Assembly: GCA_025997455.1 (NCBI GenBank)
Contig: BNUP01000013.1
Location: 1 to 31,284, forward strand
From: Fibrobacterales bacterium
GTDB lineage: Bacteria; Fibrobacterota; Fibrobacteria; Fibrobacterales; Fibrobacteraceae
DNA length: 31,284 nucleotides
Direction of reading: 5' to 3'
Part shown: in pieces, positions 22,371-30,091 of the stretch
Layout of the letters: the number at the start of each line of letters is the position of its first letter
How positions within the stretch are numbered: position 1 is the stretch's first letter
Notes under the pieces: generated by a model
What the model was told of the DNA's origin: nothing
Database searches by the model: none
The model's input: only the letters and a program-made list of their open reading frames with translations
Translations under genes and position numbers: made by a program

Positions 22371-24206
22371 ATGAACCAAATAGTAGAAACCTCTCAATGC
22401 GTAGGCTGTGCGGCTTGCCACGACACTTGTGCCCACAAGGCAATTTCCATGCAAACCGATGCCGAGGGTTTTCCATACCCCTGCATCGACCAGAGCAAAT
22501 GTACCGATTGCAAAATGTGCCAAAAGGTGTGCCCTGTCATTCACATCGATGACTTAAAAAAGAACGATTTTGAAGAACCGCATTGCTATGCGGCCATACA
22601 TAAAAATATGAAAATTCGCTGGGATAGCACTTCCGGTGGAGTTTTTTCTGCCTTGGCAGAGGGCATGTATGCACAAGGCGGATATGTGGGCGGAGCTATC
22701 TATAATGAAGATTTCACTGTTCGCAATTACATTTCAAATAATGCGGAAGATTTAGCAAAATTGAGGAGTTCAAAATACCTTCAGAGCAATGCGGAAGGTT
22801 TATTCTCTGAGATTAAATCCATTTTGGCAGGCAATGAAAAAGTCTTGGTTTGTGGCACTCCTTGCCAAATGGCTGCATTAAGAAGTTTTCTTAAAAAAGA
22901 TTATGACAATTTGATTATCGTTGATTTTATATGCAGAGGCGTAAATTCGCCCAAAGTTTATCGTAAATACCTTGATTCTTTGGAACAGAAATTCGGAGGC
23001 AAAGTCGTTTATGTAAAAGCAAAAAACAAAGAATTGGGGTGGCGGAACCTTACCCGCAAAGTTGTCTTTGACAATGGAAAATCATATTATGGCGTTCTTA
23101 TGCAGGATGATTTTCGTAGAGGTTACCATACGAATGTGTTTTGCCGCCCGTCTTGCTATGCTTGCGAGTTTAAGGGATTCCCCCGCATCGCAGATATCAC
23201 GATAGGCGATTATTGGGGCATCGAAAAAGTCGATAAAAACATGGATAATAACATAGGTACTTCCGTTGTGCTTATCAACTCTAAAAAAGGATTCGATTAT
23301 TTTAATCTCGTCAAAGACAGTCTAGAATGGATTTCAACACCGTTTAAGTCAGTTCTTTCTGGAAACATTGCACTAAAAAAATCATTGGAACCTGCAAAAA
23401 TAGACAGAGAACTGTTTTTCAAGGACTTAGATGCAGGAACTTTTGATGATGTCGTGCAAAAATACTTTCCGATTAAAAACGGATATAACGGCGGCTTAAA
23501 AAAGAAAGTGAAATCTATTTTAAAACTTGGGAAATTCTTTTATACTCATTATGCGTTTCATCCTCTCTCGTTTTTTAATTTCATAAGGTTAAATTTTATT
23601 CGGAAAAACACATCTTCGAGCTTGGCAAAAAAAAATCTATTGTATGCTATGCCAAGTGCTGTATTTGACATCCATCCATCGGCAAAAATTATTTTAAAAA
23701 AGGGGATTATTTACGGAAACAATCCTGTCAAGGGTTTAAAAATGCCAACAGCATTGCGTATGGAGGCTAATACGACACTAGAAATCCATGATGGCCCGCT
23801 TACCCGTTATGGAACAGCCCCATATAACCTGCGTTATGGAGCATATATTGAGGTCGTAAATGGAGGCAAACTGACGATAGGCCAAGGAGCCTGTAATGTC
23901 GGTTTAACTATTATGTGCGCAAAAGAGGTTTCCATTGGCAATGGCGTGCGCATCGGTCGAAATGTTTCCATTCGCGATTTTAATGGGCCTCATGTCATTG
24001 TGAGCGATACTTATGTGACCCATGCTCCGGTTTGCATCAAAGACCATGTTTGGCTTTGTACGAGTTGCACTATTTTGCCCGGGGTTACAATTGGCGAGGG
24101 TTCTGTGGTAGCTGCAAACGCAACGGTTAGCAAGAGCATGCCACCTCGCAGTTTGATAGCCGGAACACCGGCAAAGGTCATCAAAGAAAACATTGAGTGG
24201 TATTGA
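22371..24206 (+). CDS. FrhB-like F420 hydrogenase beta-type protein fused to hexapeptide acyltransferase
   Basis: 611 residues from ATG 22371, with GGAG 5 nt upstream. Three parts. A 2[4Fe-4S] ferredoxin domain: CVGCAACHDTC and CTDCKMCQKVC. An FrhB/FdhB-like domain: WDSTSGGVFSALAEGMY, VCGTPCQMAALRSFL, CRPSCYACEFKGFPRIADIT and IGDYWGIEK (to about residue 390). From about 425, a left-handed beta-helix acyltransferase with hexapeptide repeats and the catalytic-type histidine region YVTHAPVCIKDHVWLCTSCT, ending VVAANATVSKSMPPRSLIAG. FrhB-like proteins in glycan loci are thought to do redox chemistry on sugars; the acyltransferase would acetylate. A run of 9 A (23627-23635) lies in the linker, followed by in-frame ATG codons. 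Confidence 0.88.
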   Translation: MNQIVETSQCVGCAACHDTCAHKAISMQTDAEGFPYPCIDQSKCTDCKMCQKVCPVIHIDDLKKNDFEEPHCYAAIHKNMKIRWDSTSGGVFSALAEGMYAQGGYVGGAIYNEDFTVRNYISNNAEDLAKLRSSKYLQSNAEGLFSEIKSILAGNEKVLVCGTPCQMAALRSFLKKDYDNLIIVDFICRGVNSPKVYRKYLDSLEQKFGGKVVYVKAKNKELGWRNLTRKVVFDNGKSYYGVLMQDDFRRGYHTNVFCRPSCYACEFKGFPRIADITIGDYWGIEKVDKNMDNNIGTSVVLINSKKGFDYFNLVKDSLEWISTPFKSVLSGNIALKKSLEPAKIDRELFFKDLDAGTFDDVVQKYFPIKNGYNGGLKKKVKSILKLGKFFYTHYAFHPLSFFNFIRLNFIRKNTSSSLAKKNLLYAMPSAVFDIHPSAKIILKKGIIYGNNPVKGLKMPTALRMEANTTLEIHDGPLTRYGTAPYNLRYGAYIEVVNGGKLTIGQGACNVGLTIMCAKEVSIGNGVRIGRNVSIRDFNGPHVIVSDTYVTHAPVCIKDHVWLCTSCTILPGVTIGEGSVVAANATVSKSMPPRSLIAGTPAKVIKENIEWY

Positions 24207-24214
24207 TAGTCGTA

Positions 24215-24228
24215 TTTTTCTATATTTA
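24215..24228 (+). promoter_or_regulatory. Candidate promoter for the antitoxin-like gene
   Basis: TTTTTCTATATTTA with TATATT at 24221-24226. The gene starts 30 nt later with AAGGAG correctly spaced. The -35 region is not convincing. Confidence 0.5.
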
Positions 24229-24256
24229 CCCATAGAACTACAAGCAAGGAGTATTT

Positions 24257-24526
24257 ATGACCACAGCTACTATGAACAGACCATCGAGGGTCGGGGCTAG
24301 GCCCCCTCGGGTAACCTCGGATAGGCGTTTACCCATAGACGGTTTTAAGAAAACAATGCAAGAGATGCAAGCATGGGCAAAAGAAGTAGGTTTAACTCCG
24401 CAAGATGTGCAAGACGCTATCAAGCAAGTTCGAGTCGAAGCCCGTGAAGTGTATATACATCGTAAGCGGAGACAACGATTTATTGGTGCTGAAAGAATAC
24501 GAAGGAGTAAAGATAATGACGGTTAA
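24257..24526 (+). CDS. Small antitoxin-like protein, orphan
   Basis: 89 residues. The middle part GFKKTMQEMQAWAKEVGLTP followed by QDVQDAIKQVR resembles the C-terminal segment of small antitoxins that precede PIN-domain (VapC/COG1569-like) toxins. The N-terminus is Arg/Pro-rich (RPSRVGARPPRVTSDRRLP) and the tail is basic. It has its own promoter and a good AAGGAG. No toxin follows: only a 13-codon frame overlaps its end before the aldo/keto reductase. Probably a solitary antitoxin left after toxin loss. Confidence 0.5.
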   Translation: MTTATMNRPSRVGARPPRVTSDRRLPIDGFKKTMQEMQAWAKEVGLTPQDVQDAIKQVRVEAREVYIHRKRRQRFIGAERIRRSKDNDG

Positions 24527-24557
24527 GCAGTTTTTGGATACATTTGATGAGGATTAG
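24516..24557 (+). pseudogene. Tiny open frame, possible toxin start remnant
   Basis: MTVKQFLDTFDED then stop, with GGAG 8 nt before its ATG and overlapping the antitoxin-like gene by 11 bp. Position fits the first codons of a toxin truncated by recombination; too short to be sure. Confidence 0.25.
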
Positions 24558-24563
24558 TAAAAT

Positions 24564-25520
24564 ATGCAAAAGATAACATTGTCCAACGGCATAGAAATGC
24601 CAAGTATTACATTAAATGATGGACTAATCGTGCCCTCTATGGCTTTTGGTCCTGGTATTATGATGCGCGGCAGGAAATTGCATCAAGGCGATTCTGTTTT
24701 CGATAGAATTGTTCGAAAATTCCAATGGAAAATCCAATTTCTGTATTTCCGAATCAAGCAAACTCCGGCATATAAAAAATCTGTGTTATATGCAATTCAA
24801 CAGGCTGGTTTTCGTTGGATAGACTACTCGGCGAGTTATGATCAGGTGAAAACCATAGGCGAATGCATAAAAAAATGTGGCATTCCAAGAAGAGATTTGA
24901 TTGTAACAACACGCATTACAAACCGTGCACAGTTTACCCATACGCAGAGGGAGGCTTTTTTAGCGAATCTAAAAGAACTGCAACTAGATTATGTTGATGT
25001 TTTGATGTTTCATTGGCCTGTGACTGGGCATTTTTTAGAAACTTGGAAGGTGATGGAATCCTTGAAAAAAGAGGGTTTTGCAAAATCCATTGGCGTAGCA
25101 AACTGCCATCAGCATCACTTAGAAGATATCTTAAATAATGGCGACGAGCCTCCGTCAATAAACCAGTTTGAGCAACACCCTTGGCTTAACCAAATTTCAT
25201 TGGTAGATTTTTGTAAGCGAAATAAAATTGTGCCGCAAGCATACGCGCCTACGGCAAGGCAAGAAGCGATTGGTGGAGAAGGCTGTCTGATGGAAATAGC
25301 AAACAAGCACAAAAAAACGCCTACTCAAATTATTTTAAGATGGCATATCCAGAATGGAGTAATCCCAGTGGTCAGGGCTCTTAATCCCAAACATCAATGT
25401 GAAAACATAGATATTTTTAATTTTGAACTTTCAGTCGACGATATGGAAAAAATGAAAACATTGAACTGTAATTTTCGGGTATGGCCAAACCCTGATAATT
25501 GTGATTTTAAAAAACTATGA
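24564..25520 (+). CDS. Aldo/keto reductase family protein
   Basis: 318 residues, (beta/alpha)8 barrel. Catalytic tetrad residues are visible at Asp87 and Tyr92 (WIDYSASYDQ) and His150 (DVLMFHWP). The Lys expected after strand 3 is replaced by Arg117 (IVTTRITN). QLDYVDVLMFHWP, KEGFAKSIGVANCHQHHLED, SINQFEQHPWL and TQIILRWHIQNGVIPV are family blocks. About 40 extra residues (30-70, GIMMRGRKLH...QTPAY) lie between the first hairpin and the barrel. Presumed NADPH-dependent reduction of a sugar or activated intermediate, or a non-catalytic role given the Lys change. It overlaps the next gene by ATGA. Confidence 0.88.
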   Translation: MQKITLSNGIEMPSITLNDGLIVPSMAFGPGIMMRGRKLHQGDSVFDRIVRKFQWKIQFLYFRIKQTPAYKKSVLYAIQQAGFRWIDYSASYDQVKTIGECIKKCGIPRRDLIVTTRITNRAQFTHTQREAFLANLKELQLDYVDVLMFHWPVTGHFLETWKVMESLKKEGFAKSIGVANCHQHHLEDILNNGDEPPSINQFEQHPWLNQISLVDFCKRNKIVPQAYAPTARQEAIGGEGCLMEIANKHKKTPTQIILRWHIQNGVIPVVRALNPKHQCENIDIFNFELSVDDMEKMKTLNCNFRVWPNPDNCDFKKL

Positions 25521-26416
25521 AAAAAATACTGAAAATCCTAAACGCCCCATTCAAAAACACCGAATGGTATCGTTCTGCTTATGGCGATGTCGTTAAACTC
25601 AAGCGACAAAATACCTTTAACTTGGAGCTGGTTGCTTTGGGCAGCAGTTCTCCCCGTTTTGGACTTGATTTTTCTGAATCTCAAATAAAAGCAGAGAACT
25701 GGGCCATGCAGCCCCAAAATTTAACAACAAGTTTTTCTATCCTTAAAAATTACCATAGCTACATTAGGGAAGATGGTGTCGTACTACTACTACTACTATG
25801 CCCATTCAGTGCATTGGTCGGAGATTTTCAGCCATCTTTTTACAGGCGATACCATTACTGCCTCTCTCCCGTTCTTCTCGGGAAATACTATTCGGTGCAA
25901 ACCTATAAAAAAGTGCAAAAAGAAGTTGAATGTCCATTGTTTTTTTGTGCAAAACCAATCATTAAATCATGGATAAAAAAAATAATCAGAATAGGTAAAA
26001 AAACAGATGCCAAAACCGATGCCAAAAAACGTATTGAGAGCTGGAAAAAGGAATTTCAGATTCATTCTTTGACCGAACCTCTTTCTCAAAAAAACAAGAT
26101 TGCCATCGAGCATAAAATAGAGGAGCTTTGCGACATCATAGATTTTTGCAAAGAGCGATCTTTGCGCCCAGTGCTGGGCATTATGCCCGTAACAAAGGTT
26201 TTGAGAGATGCCATCCCCGAAGAATTTATACAAACGGTATTTTATGATATGGTGCAAGAAGTGCAAAAAAAGAGGGAGGTGCCTGTGTTGGATTATTACA
26301 GATCCTCGGAGTTTTTAGATTCTGACTTATACTCAGATTCGTTTTTGATGAACGAAAAGGGTAGAAAGGTGTTTACAGAAAAAGTTCTTGAGGATTTATT
26401 TGGAATACCAAAATAA
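25517..26416 (+). CDS. SGNH-like protein of polysaccharide loci
   Basis: 299 residues. LVALGSSSPRFGLDFSESQI (about 37) looks like the nucleophile block of SGNH-type hydrolases, NWAMQPQNL the next block, and DSFLMNEKGRKVFTEKVLED the C-terminal block. The expected D-x-x-H reads DSFLM, with no His, so catalysis is doubtful. A central basic coiled-like region (KKTDAKTDAKKRIESWKKEF) is present. Membrane helices are absent and no signal peptide is seen. Related genes near AKR and Wzx genes are usually hypothetical; it may handle acyl groups on the glycan. The frame contains (CTA)5 coding LLLLL. Confidence 0.5.
   Translation: MKKILKILNAPFKNTEWYRSAYGDVVKLKRQNTFNLELVALGSSSPRFGLDFSESQIKAENWAMQPQNLTTSFSILKNYHSYIREDGVVLLLLLCPFSALVGDFQPSFYRRYHYCLSPVLLGKYYSVQTYKKVQKEVECPLFFCAKPIIKSWIKKIIRIGKKTDAKTDAKKRIESWKKEFQIHSLTEPLSQKNKIAIEHKIEELCDIIDFCKERSLRPVLGIMPVTKVLRDAIPEEFIQTVFYDMVQEVQKKREVPVLDYYRSSEFLDSDLYSDSFLMNEKGRKVFTEKVLEDLFGIPK
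25782..25796 (+). repeat. (TAC)5 trinucleotide repeat in the SGNH-like gene
   Basis: Read as CTA codons it gives five leucines in EDGVVLLLLLCPFSA. Copy changes keep frame but alter a buried strand. Confidence 0.85.
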
Positions 26417-27926
26417 GCGCATAGCCAAAAATACGCTTTTGCTGTACTTTCGCATGGGCGTAATCATGCTTGTGTCGCTTTATACCTCTCGTGTAGTGCT
26501 AGGCACCCTTGGGGTAGAGGACTTTGGTATTTATAGCGTAGTTGGCGGAGTAATCGTATTATTTTCGTTCATAAGCGGATCTATGGGCTATGGAACGCAA
26601 CGGTTTTTAACCCATGCTTTGGGTAAAGGCGATAAGTTAAAAGTCGCAAAAACTTTTAGCGTAAGCATGAGCATCCATATTGGTGCGGCGTTCCTTATTT
26701 TATTGCTAGGCGAAACCGTTGGTCTTTGGTTTTTGAATTCACAACTAAACCTCCCAACTGCCCGCATTGATGCGGTAAACTGGGTGTATCAGTTTTCGGT
26801 GCTCTCTGCCTGCATTGGTATTGTGCAAGTTCCCTACAATGCTGTAATTATCGCCAATGAAAAAATGTCGGTTTTTGCCTATTTGAGCATTGCGGAGGCT
26901 TTGCTAAAATTAGGAATCGTGTATTTGCTTACATGGTTTTCATTCGATAAATTAAAATTATACGCCATACTTATGTTTTTTGTAATCGCAATTGTTTGCG
27001 TTTGCTATAAAATTTATTGCAATCAAAAATTTAAAGAAAGTTTATACAAACCCGTCTGGGACAAAGAACTGTTTAAGTTGCAAATGGGATTTTCGGGTTG
27101 GACTTTGTTCACTAGTGCCGCTGATGTAAGCATGACCCAAGGTGTAAACATGCTGCTCAATGTGTTTTATGGCGTTGCAGTAAATGCTGCCATGGGTATA
27201 GCAAACCAAGTAAATAACGCTGTCAATTCTTTTGTGCAAAATTTTCAGGTTGCTTTTATGCCACAAATCATAAAATCTTATGCCGCAAATGAAAGGGAAC
27301 GATTTTTTAACCTCATTATCAGATCTTCCAAATTTTCATTTTTATTGCTGTTTGCATTAAGCATTCCATTAATTTTAAACATGGAACTTGCCCTTAAAAT
27401 TTGGCTCAAAACAGTACCCGAATATGCCGTTGTATTTTGTGAACTCGTGCTTATAGATTCTTTAGTCACCACATTTGTAAACCCTATGACAAATGCGATT
27501 GCAGCAACAGGCAATATTAAAAATTTTTATTTAACGGTCACGATAATTAAATTATTGATTATATCCGGTTCGTTTGTTTTTTTATCAATGGGTATGCCGC
27601 CAACTATTGTTTTGTTTGTAAAAATAACGGTGGATTGTTTTTTATTTATCGCTAGGGCATTATTTTTGCGTTCAATGGTGGGGTTTCCATTACGGCGGTT
27701 TGCCTCTGTACTTGTAAGACTCGCAGCGGTTTCTATGATTGCCATTCCATTACCGCTTATCGTTTGCTCGCAAACGAGCGGGTTAAAAGCCTTACTTTTT
27801 AGTGGGGCAAGTTTCGAGATAGTTTTTATTGTAGCTGCGTTTGTTGTATGTCTTGATAAGCGAGAAAGGTGCATGGTAAAAGGCGTGTGGTCAAAGGTAA
27901 GGGGGCGGTTGCTGTCGAGGCATTAA
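26400..27926 (+). CDS. Wzx-type polysaccharide flippase
   Basis: 508 residues from TTG 26400, preceded by GAGG with 7-nt spacing; the frame opens at TTG 26388, and either start lies inside the previous gene. NKRIAKNTLLLYFRMGVIML then VSLYTSRVVLGTLGVEDFGI and YSVVGGVIVLFSFISGSMGY are the standard opening of MATE-like O-antigen flippases. About 12-14 membrane helices follow, with NAAMGIANQVNNAVNSFVQN and FMPQIIKSYA in the middle. It moves lipid-linked repeat units across the inner membrane for the EpsG/Wzy-like polymerase. Last complete gene of the AT-rich locus. Confidence 0.92.
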   Translation: MEYQNKRIAKNTLLLYFRMGVIMLVSLYTSRVVLGTLGVEDFGIYSVVGGVIVLFSFISGSMGYGTQRFLTHALGKGDKLKVAKTFSVSMSIHIGAAFLILLLGETVGLWFLNSQLNLPTARIDAVNWVYQFSVLSACIGIVQVPYNAVIIANEKMSVFAYLSIAEALLKLGIVYLLTWFSFDKLKLYAILMFFVIAIVCVCYKIYCNQKFKESLYKPVWDKELFKLQMGFSGWTLFTSAADVSMTQGVNMLLNVFYGVAVNAAMGIANQVNNAVNSFVQNFQVAFMPQIIKSYAANERERFFNLIIRSSKFSFLLLFALSIPLILNMELALKIWLKTVPEYAVVFCELVLIDSLVTTFVNPMTNAIAATGNIKNFYLTVTIIKLLIISGSFVFLSMGMPPTIVLFVKITVDCFLFIARALFLRSMVGFPLRRFASVLVRLAAVSMIAIPLPLIVCSQTSGLKALLFSGASFEIVFIVAAFVVCLDKRERCMVKGVWSKVRGRLLSRH

Positions 27927-27985
27927 ACGGCACACGGTGGTCTACTCGCCAATCTGGAAGTTTTTGGCAAGTTTGTGAGAATAAA

Positions 27986-27997
27986 TTGCTATATTTG
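27986..27997 (+). promoter_or_regulatory. Candidate promoter before the YhcG remnant
   Basis: TTGCTATATTTG with TATATT at 27990-27995, ending 7 nt before the ATG at 28003; leaderless architecture like three other genes here. Confidence 0.4.
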
Positions 27998-28002
27998 CCT
28001 AT

Positions 28003-28212
28003 ATGAAATTTAACGAATTAGTCAAACAAATACAATCCGTGCAATCTGCATTGCAAGCCTCGACAGCCCATACCATAAATGTCGGATTAACTATTCGAAA
28101 TTGGTTAATAGGTTACTATATTGTTGAGTTTGAACAGAAGGGAGAAGATAAGGCAAAGTATGGCGAGGCGTTGCTACAAAGTTTAGACTTATCGTTTCTG
28201 CTTTGTTTATAG
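28003..28212 (+). pseudogene. N-terminal remnant of a YhcG/DUF1016 nuclease
   Basis: The first ~61 residues (MKFNELVKQIQSVQSALQAS ... NWLIGYYIVEFEQKGEDKAKYGEALLQSL) are the start of the DUF1016 N-terminal domain. The match stops at about 28184, where the DNA switches to flippase sequence in another frame; the remaining residues SFLLCL are out-of-frame readthrough. The promoter-like element is intact. A C-terminal YhcG remnant is at 9624. Confidence 0.75.
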
Positions 28213-28439
28213 TGTTTGCAAGGGCGTGGTTTGCCAAGCTGCATGTTCAGTTGTCTCTTTTGCTCTACGCAAAAGAAATGGCAAAAGTGGTAGTCTTGGT
28301 GGCGGTTGCCTTTGCCCTTGTGCATTTGTTTACGCAAATTGATTTTGCTAGCGAATGGCTGCGTCTTGTTTCTTCCACTGCGCTATCCACCATGCTTTTG
28401 TGCGGCGGGCTGTGGAAGATACAGAAGCGATTGAGTTAA
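28185..28439 (+). pseudogene. C-terminal remnant of a second Wzx flippase
   Basis: In frame with TTG 28203 but readable from about 28185: LIVSALFIVFARAWFAKL, then VVVLVAVAFALVHLFTQI and STMLLCGGLW. It aligns with the C-terminal end of the intact Wzx upstream (LFIARALFLRSMVGFPLRRF...). Only the last two or three membrane helices are left and there is no proper start. It shows that a different flippase, hence a different glycan locus, once ended here. Confidence 0.65.
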
Positions 28440-28499
28440 ACAAACAAGTTAAAATAAAAACAAAGCATAACACAGTATAAATCAAACATACTATGTGCG

Positions 28500-28592
28500 G
28501 TCGATTCCTCTAAAATACAAGGTGTCGGCATAGTCGACCATTTTCGTGAGGTCACGAAAATGATAAAAATCGGAAAAGGGAGGGTTTTGTAA
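28500..28592 (+). pseudogene. Internal remnant of a DinD-like (DNA-damage-inducible D) protein
   Basis: One frame reads GVGIVDHFREVTKMIKIGKG and then RVL-stop. DHF..V.KMI.IGKG is a signature segment of DinD-like proteins, whose next residues (AxREIxDY, RYACYLI) are missing; the frame enters the border repeat instead. The bases CATTTTCGTGA GG TCACGAAAATG (28539-28562) form a perfect 11-bp inverted repeat, but fall within these codons. Confidence 0.45.
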
Positions 28593-28632
28593 ATGACCTC
28601 CCAATTGCGAAAAATCCCCCGACTCTTTAACA
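28578..28632 (+). repeat. Border repeat, copy 2, with SD-sequestering hairpin
   Basis: Counterpart of 9917-9968. GGGAGG (28578-28583) pairs with CCTCCC (28597-28602), with the leader ATG in the 13-nt loop. The flanking sequence before it differs from copy 1 (DinD-like remnant versus YhcG remnant), so the repeat marks a junction in both places. Confidence 0.85.
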
Positions 28633-28661
28633 CCACTCCCACCCCAGGTAGGTGCAGATGA
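28593..28661 (+). CDS. Short leader peptide coupled to the GT4 gene
   Basis: 22 codons beginning MTSQLRKIPRLFNTT. Start directly after an in-frame TAA of the remnant upstream and after GGGAGGG. Its TGA (28659-28661) overlaps the GT4 ATG (28658) as ATGA, as in the leader at 9930. The first 12 residues match that leader except N to K; the ends are unrelated in sequence and length but both stay open and end at the same point relative to the next gene. Confidence 0.6.
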   Translation: MTSQLRKIPRLFNTTPTPGRCR

Positions 28662-29743
28662 AAGTGGCGTTCGTTGGTTTGCGCGGTTTTCCCGGTGTGC
28701 AGGGCGGCATTGAAACGCATTGCGAGCATCTTGCGACAAGGCTCGCTACCCTCGGCACGGAGGTCATCGTCTATGGCAGGCGCGGCTACCTAAAGCAAAA
28801 AGAGGCGTTCGAGTTCGAAGGTGTGCAAATTGTGCCGCTCCCGTGTATCCATAAGCAGGTGTTGGAAACGGCAACCTATATGTTTTTGTGTATATGGCGT
28901 TGCCTATTCTTGAGACCGGGCATTGTGCACATCCACGGCATTGGTCCTGCGTTGTTCGTTCCCGCCTTCAGGTTGCTCGGTGCAAAGGTCGTTGTCACGC
29001 ACCACGGTCCCGACTACGAGCGTGCCAAATGGGGACTTTTCGCCAAGTCGATGCTTCGGCTGGGTGAATTGGTGGGTTGTGCCACCGCAAACAAAGTGAT
29101 AGCCATCAGTGCAGGCATACAAGCGCACCTGACAAGCAAGTTCAAGTTCACGCACACGGTGCTGATAAGGAACGGCGTGGTTTGCAAAGCGACCACAATG
29201 GCTTTGCCCCCCTTTGACCTGCAAAGCAAGGGCTATGTTCTTGCGGTGGGCAGGTTCGTTGAAGAGAAAGGATTTTCAGACCTGCTCAATGCATGGGAGC
29301 AAACCCGCAAATCCGTAAATCTAAAACTGGTGATCGCAGGCAAGGCTGACATTCACAGCAAGTACGCCGAGGCATTGGAGCAAAGAGCCGCAGAACTGGG
29401 CGTGGTGTTGCCGGGGTTCGTGGTGGGCAAGGACTTGGAGGCGTTATACGCAAACGCTCTATTGTTTGTATTGCCGAGCCTCCACGAGGGGCTGCCCATT
29501 GTGCTTTTGGAGGCAATGAGTTATAACCTCGATATTGTGGCGAGCGACATTCCCGCAAACAAGGAGGTGCCTCTGCCCGAAGAATGCTTTTACTCGGCAG
29601 GGAGTGTGGAGGACTTAGTGGCGACTATCGAGAGTCACTTGGCAATTTCGCATTCACAGAATTATGAAAGTATTTTGCATAGGAGGGACTACGACTGGGA
29701 TAAGATTGCCAAGGCTACCATTGAAGTTTATCATTCTAATTGA
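28658..29743 (+). CDS. GT4 glycosyltransferase (DUF1972/rhamnosyltransferase-like)
   Basis: 361 residues from ATG 28658, chosen because of the ATGA overlap with the leader. MKVAFVGLRGFPGVQGGIET is the signature of the DUF1972-type N-terminal domain; then VTHHGPDYERAKWGLFAKSM, VLAVGRFVEEKGFSDLLNAW and FVLPSLHEGLPIVLLEAMSY with the E-x7-E motif of GT-B retaining enzymes. It resembles rhamnosyl- or similar transferases that start or extend O-antigen or capsule units. GC content is visibly higher than in the 11-28 kb genes and close to the WecG-type gene, so it may belong to the stable flank of the locus. Confidence 0.93.
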   Translation: MKVAFVGLRGFPGVQGGIETHCEHLATRLATLGTEVIVYGRRGYLKQKEAFEFEGVQIVPLPCIHKQVLETATYMFLCIWRCLFLRPGIVHIHGIGPALFVPAFRLLGAKVVVTHHGPDYERAKWGLFAKSMLRLGELVGCATANKVIAISAGIQAHLTSKFKFTHTVLIRNGVVCKATTMALPPFDLQSKGYVLAVGRFVEEKGFSDLLNAWEQTRKSVNLKLVIAGKADIHSKYAEALEQRAAELGVVLPGFVVGKDLEALYANALLFVLPSLHEGLPIVLLEAMSYNLDIVASDIPANKEVPLPEECFYSAGSVEDLVATIESHLAISHSQNYESILHRRDYDWDKIAKATIEVYHSN

Positions 29744-30091
29744 CTATAGAGAACCTCTAGTATCTCTGTATGTTTTCAGGTATGTTTTCAGAGAACCAAA
29801 CGAAGTGGATGACTTTAGGGATCATGCGGCAAGCCTCCGTTCAATTTTTCTATACTCCCCCTCGCCAAGCCGCTCTTTATCAGAGCGACTTATGCCTCCC
29901 CCCGTCTCTTCCGCCAAAGACATTCCGTGCATTCGCACTCCTTCTCCATAAGGTCGCACTTGCTCCCTTACTATGGCTGACGGGGGGGAAATTTTTCTAT
30001 ATTTCACAAAATCGCTTACGGGATATCTTACATTATCTCCCTTACTTTTAGTCCTCTTAGCGATTAAATTGCCAAACAAAGAGGATTTTTT
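29744..30091. other. Intergenic region before the Rpn gene
   Basis: No gene. It holds a perfect tandem duplication of GTATGTTTTCAG (29768-29791), a TTTTTCTATACTCC promoter-like element (29845-29858), a hairpin CGCTCT/AGAGCG (29871-29887), a run of 7 G (29982-29988) and a second promoter-like TTTTTCTATATTTC (29992-30005) with TATATT at 29999-30004, about 87 nt before the Rpn start. Confidence 0.6.

Noticed and set aside
22269..22544. Minus-strand open frames over the start of the FrhB-like gene
   Set aside because: Antisense to the ferredoxin-type CxxCxxCxxxC coding sequence, with no motifs of their own.
9624..28212. The glycan locus as a simple insertion into one YhcG gene
   Set aside because: The C-terminal piece is upstream and the N-terminal piece downstream on the same strand, the opposite of what an insertion would leave; separate events or a more complex rearrangement are needed.
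28539..28562. Perfect 11-bp inverted repeat as an operator
   Set aside because: It falls in codons of a DinD-like remnant (HFREVTKM) and no gene starts at a suitable distance with a promoter; may be chance.
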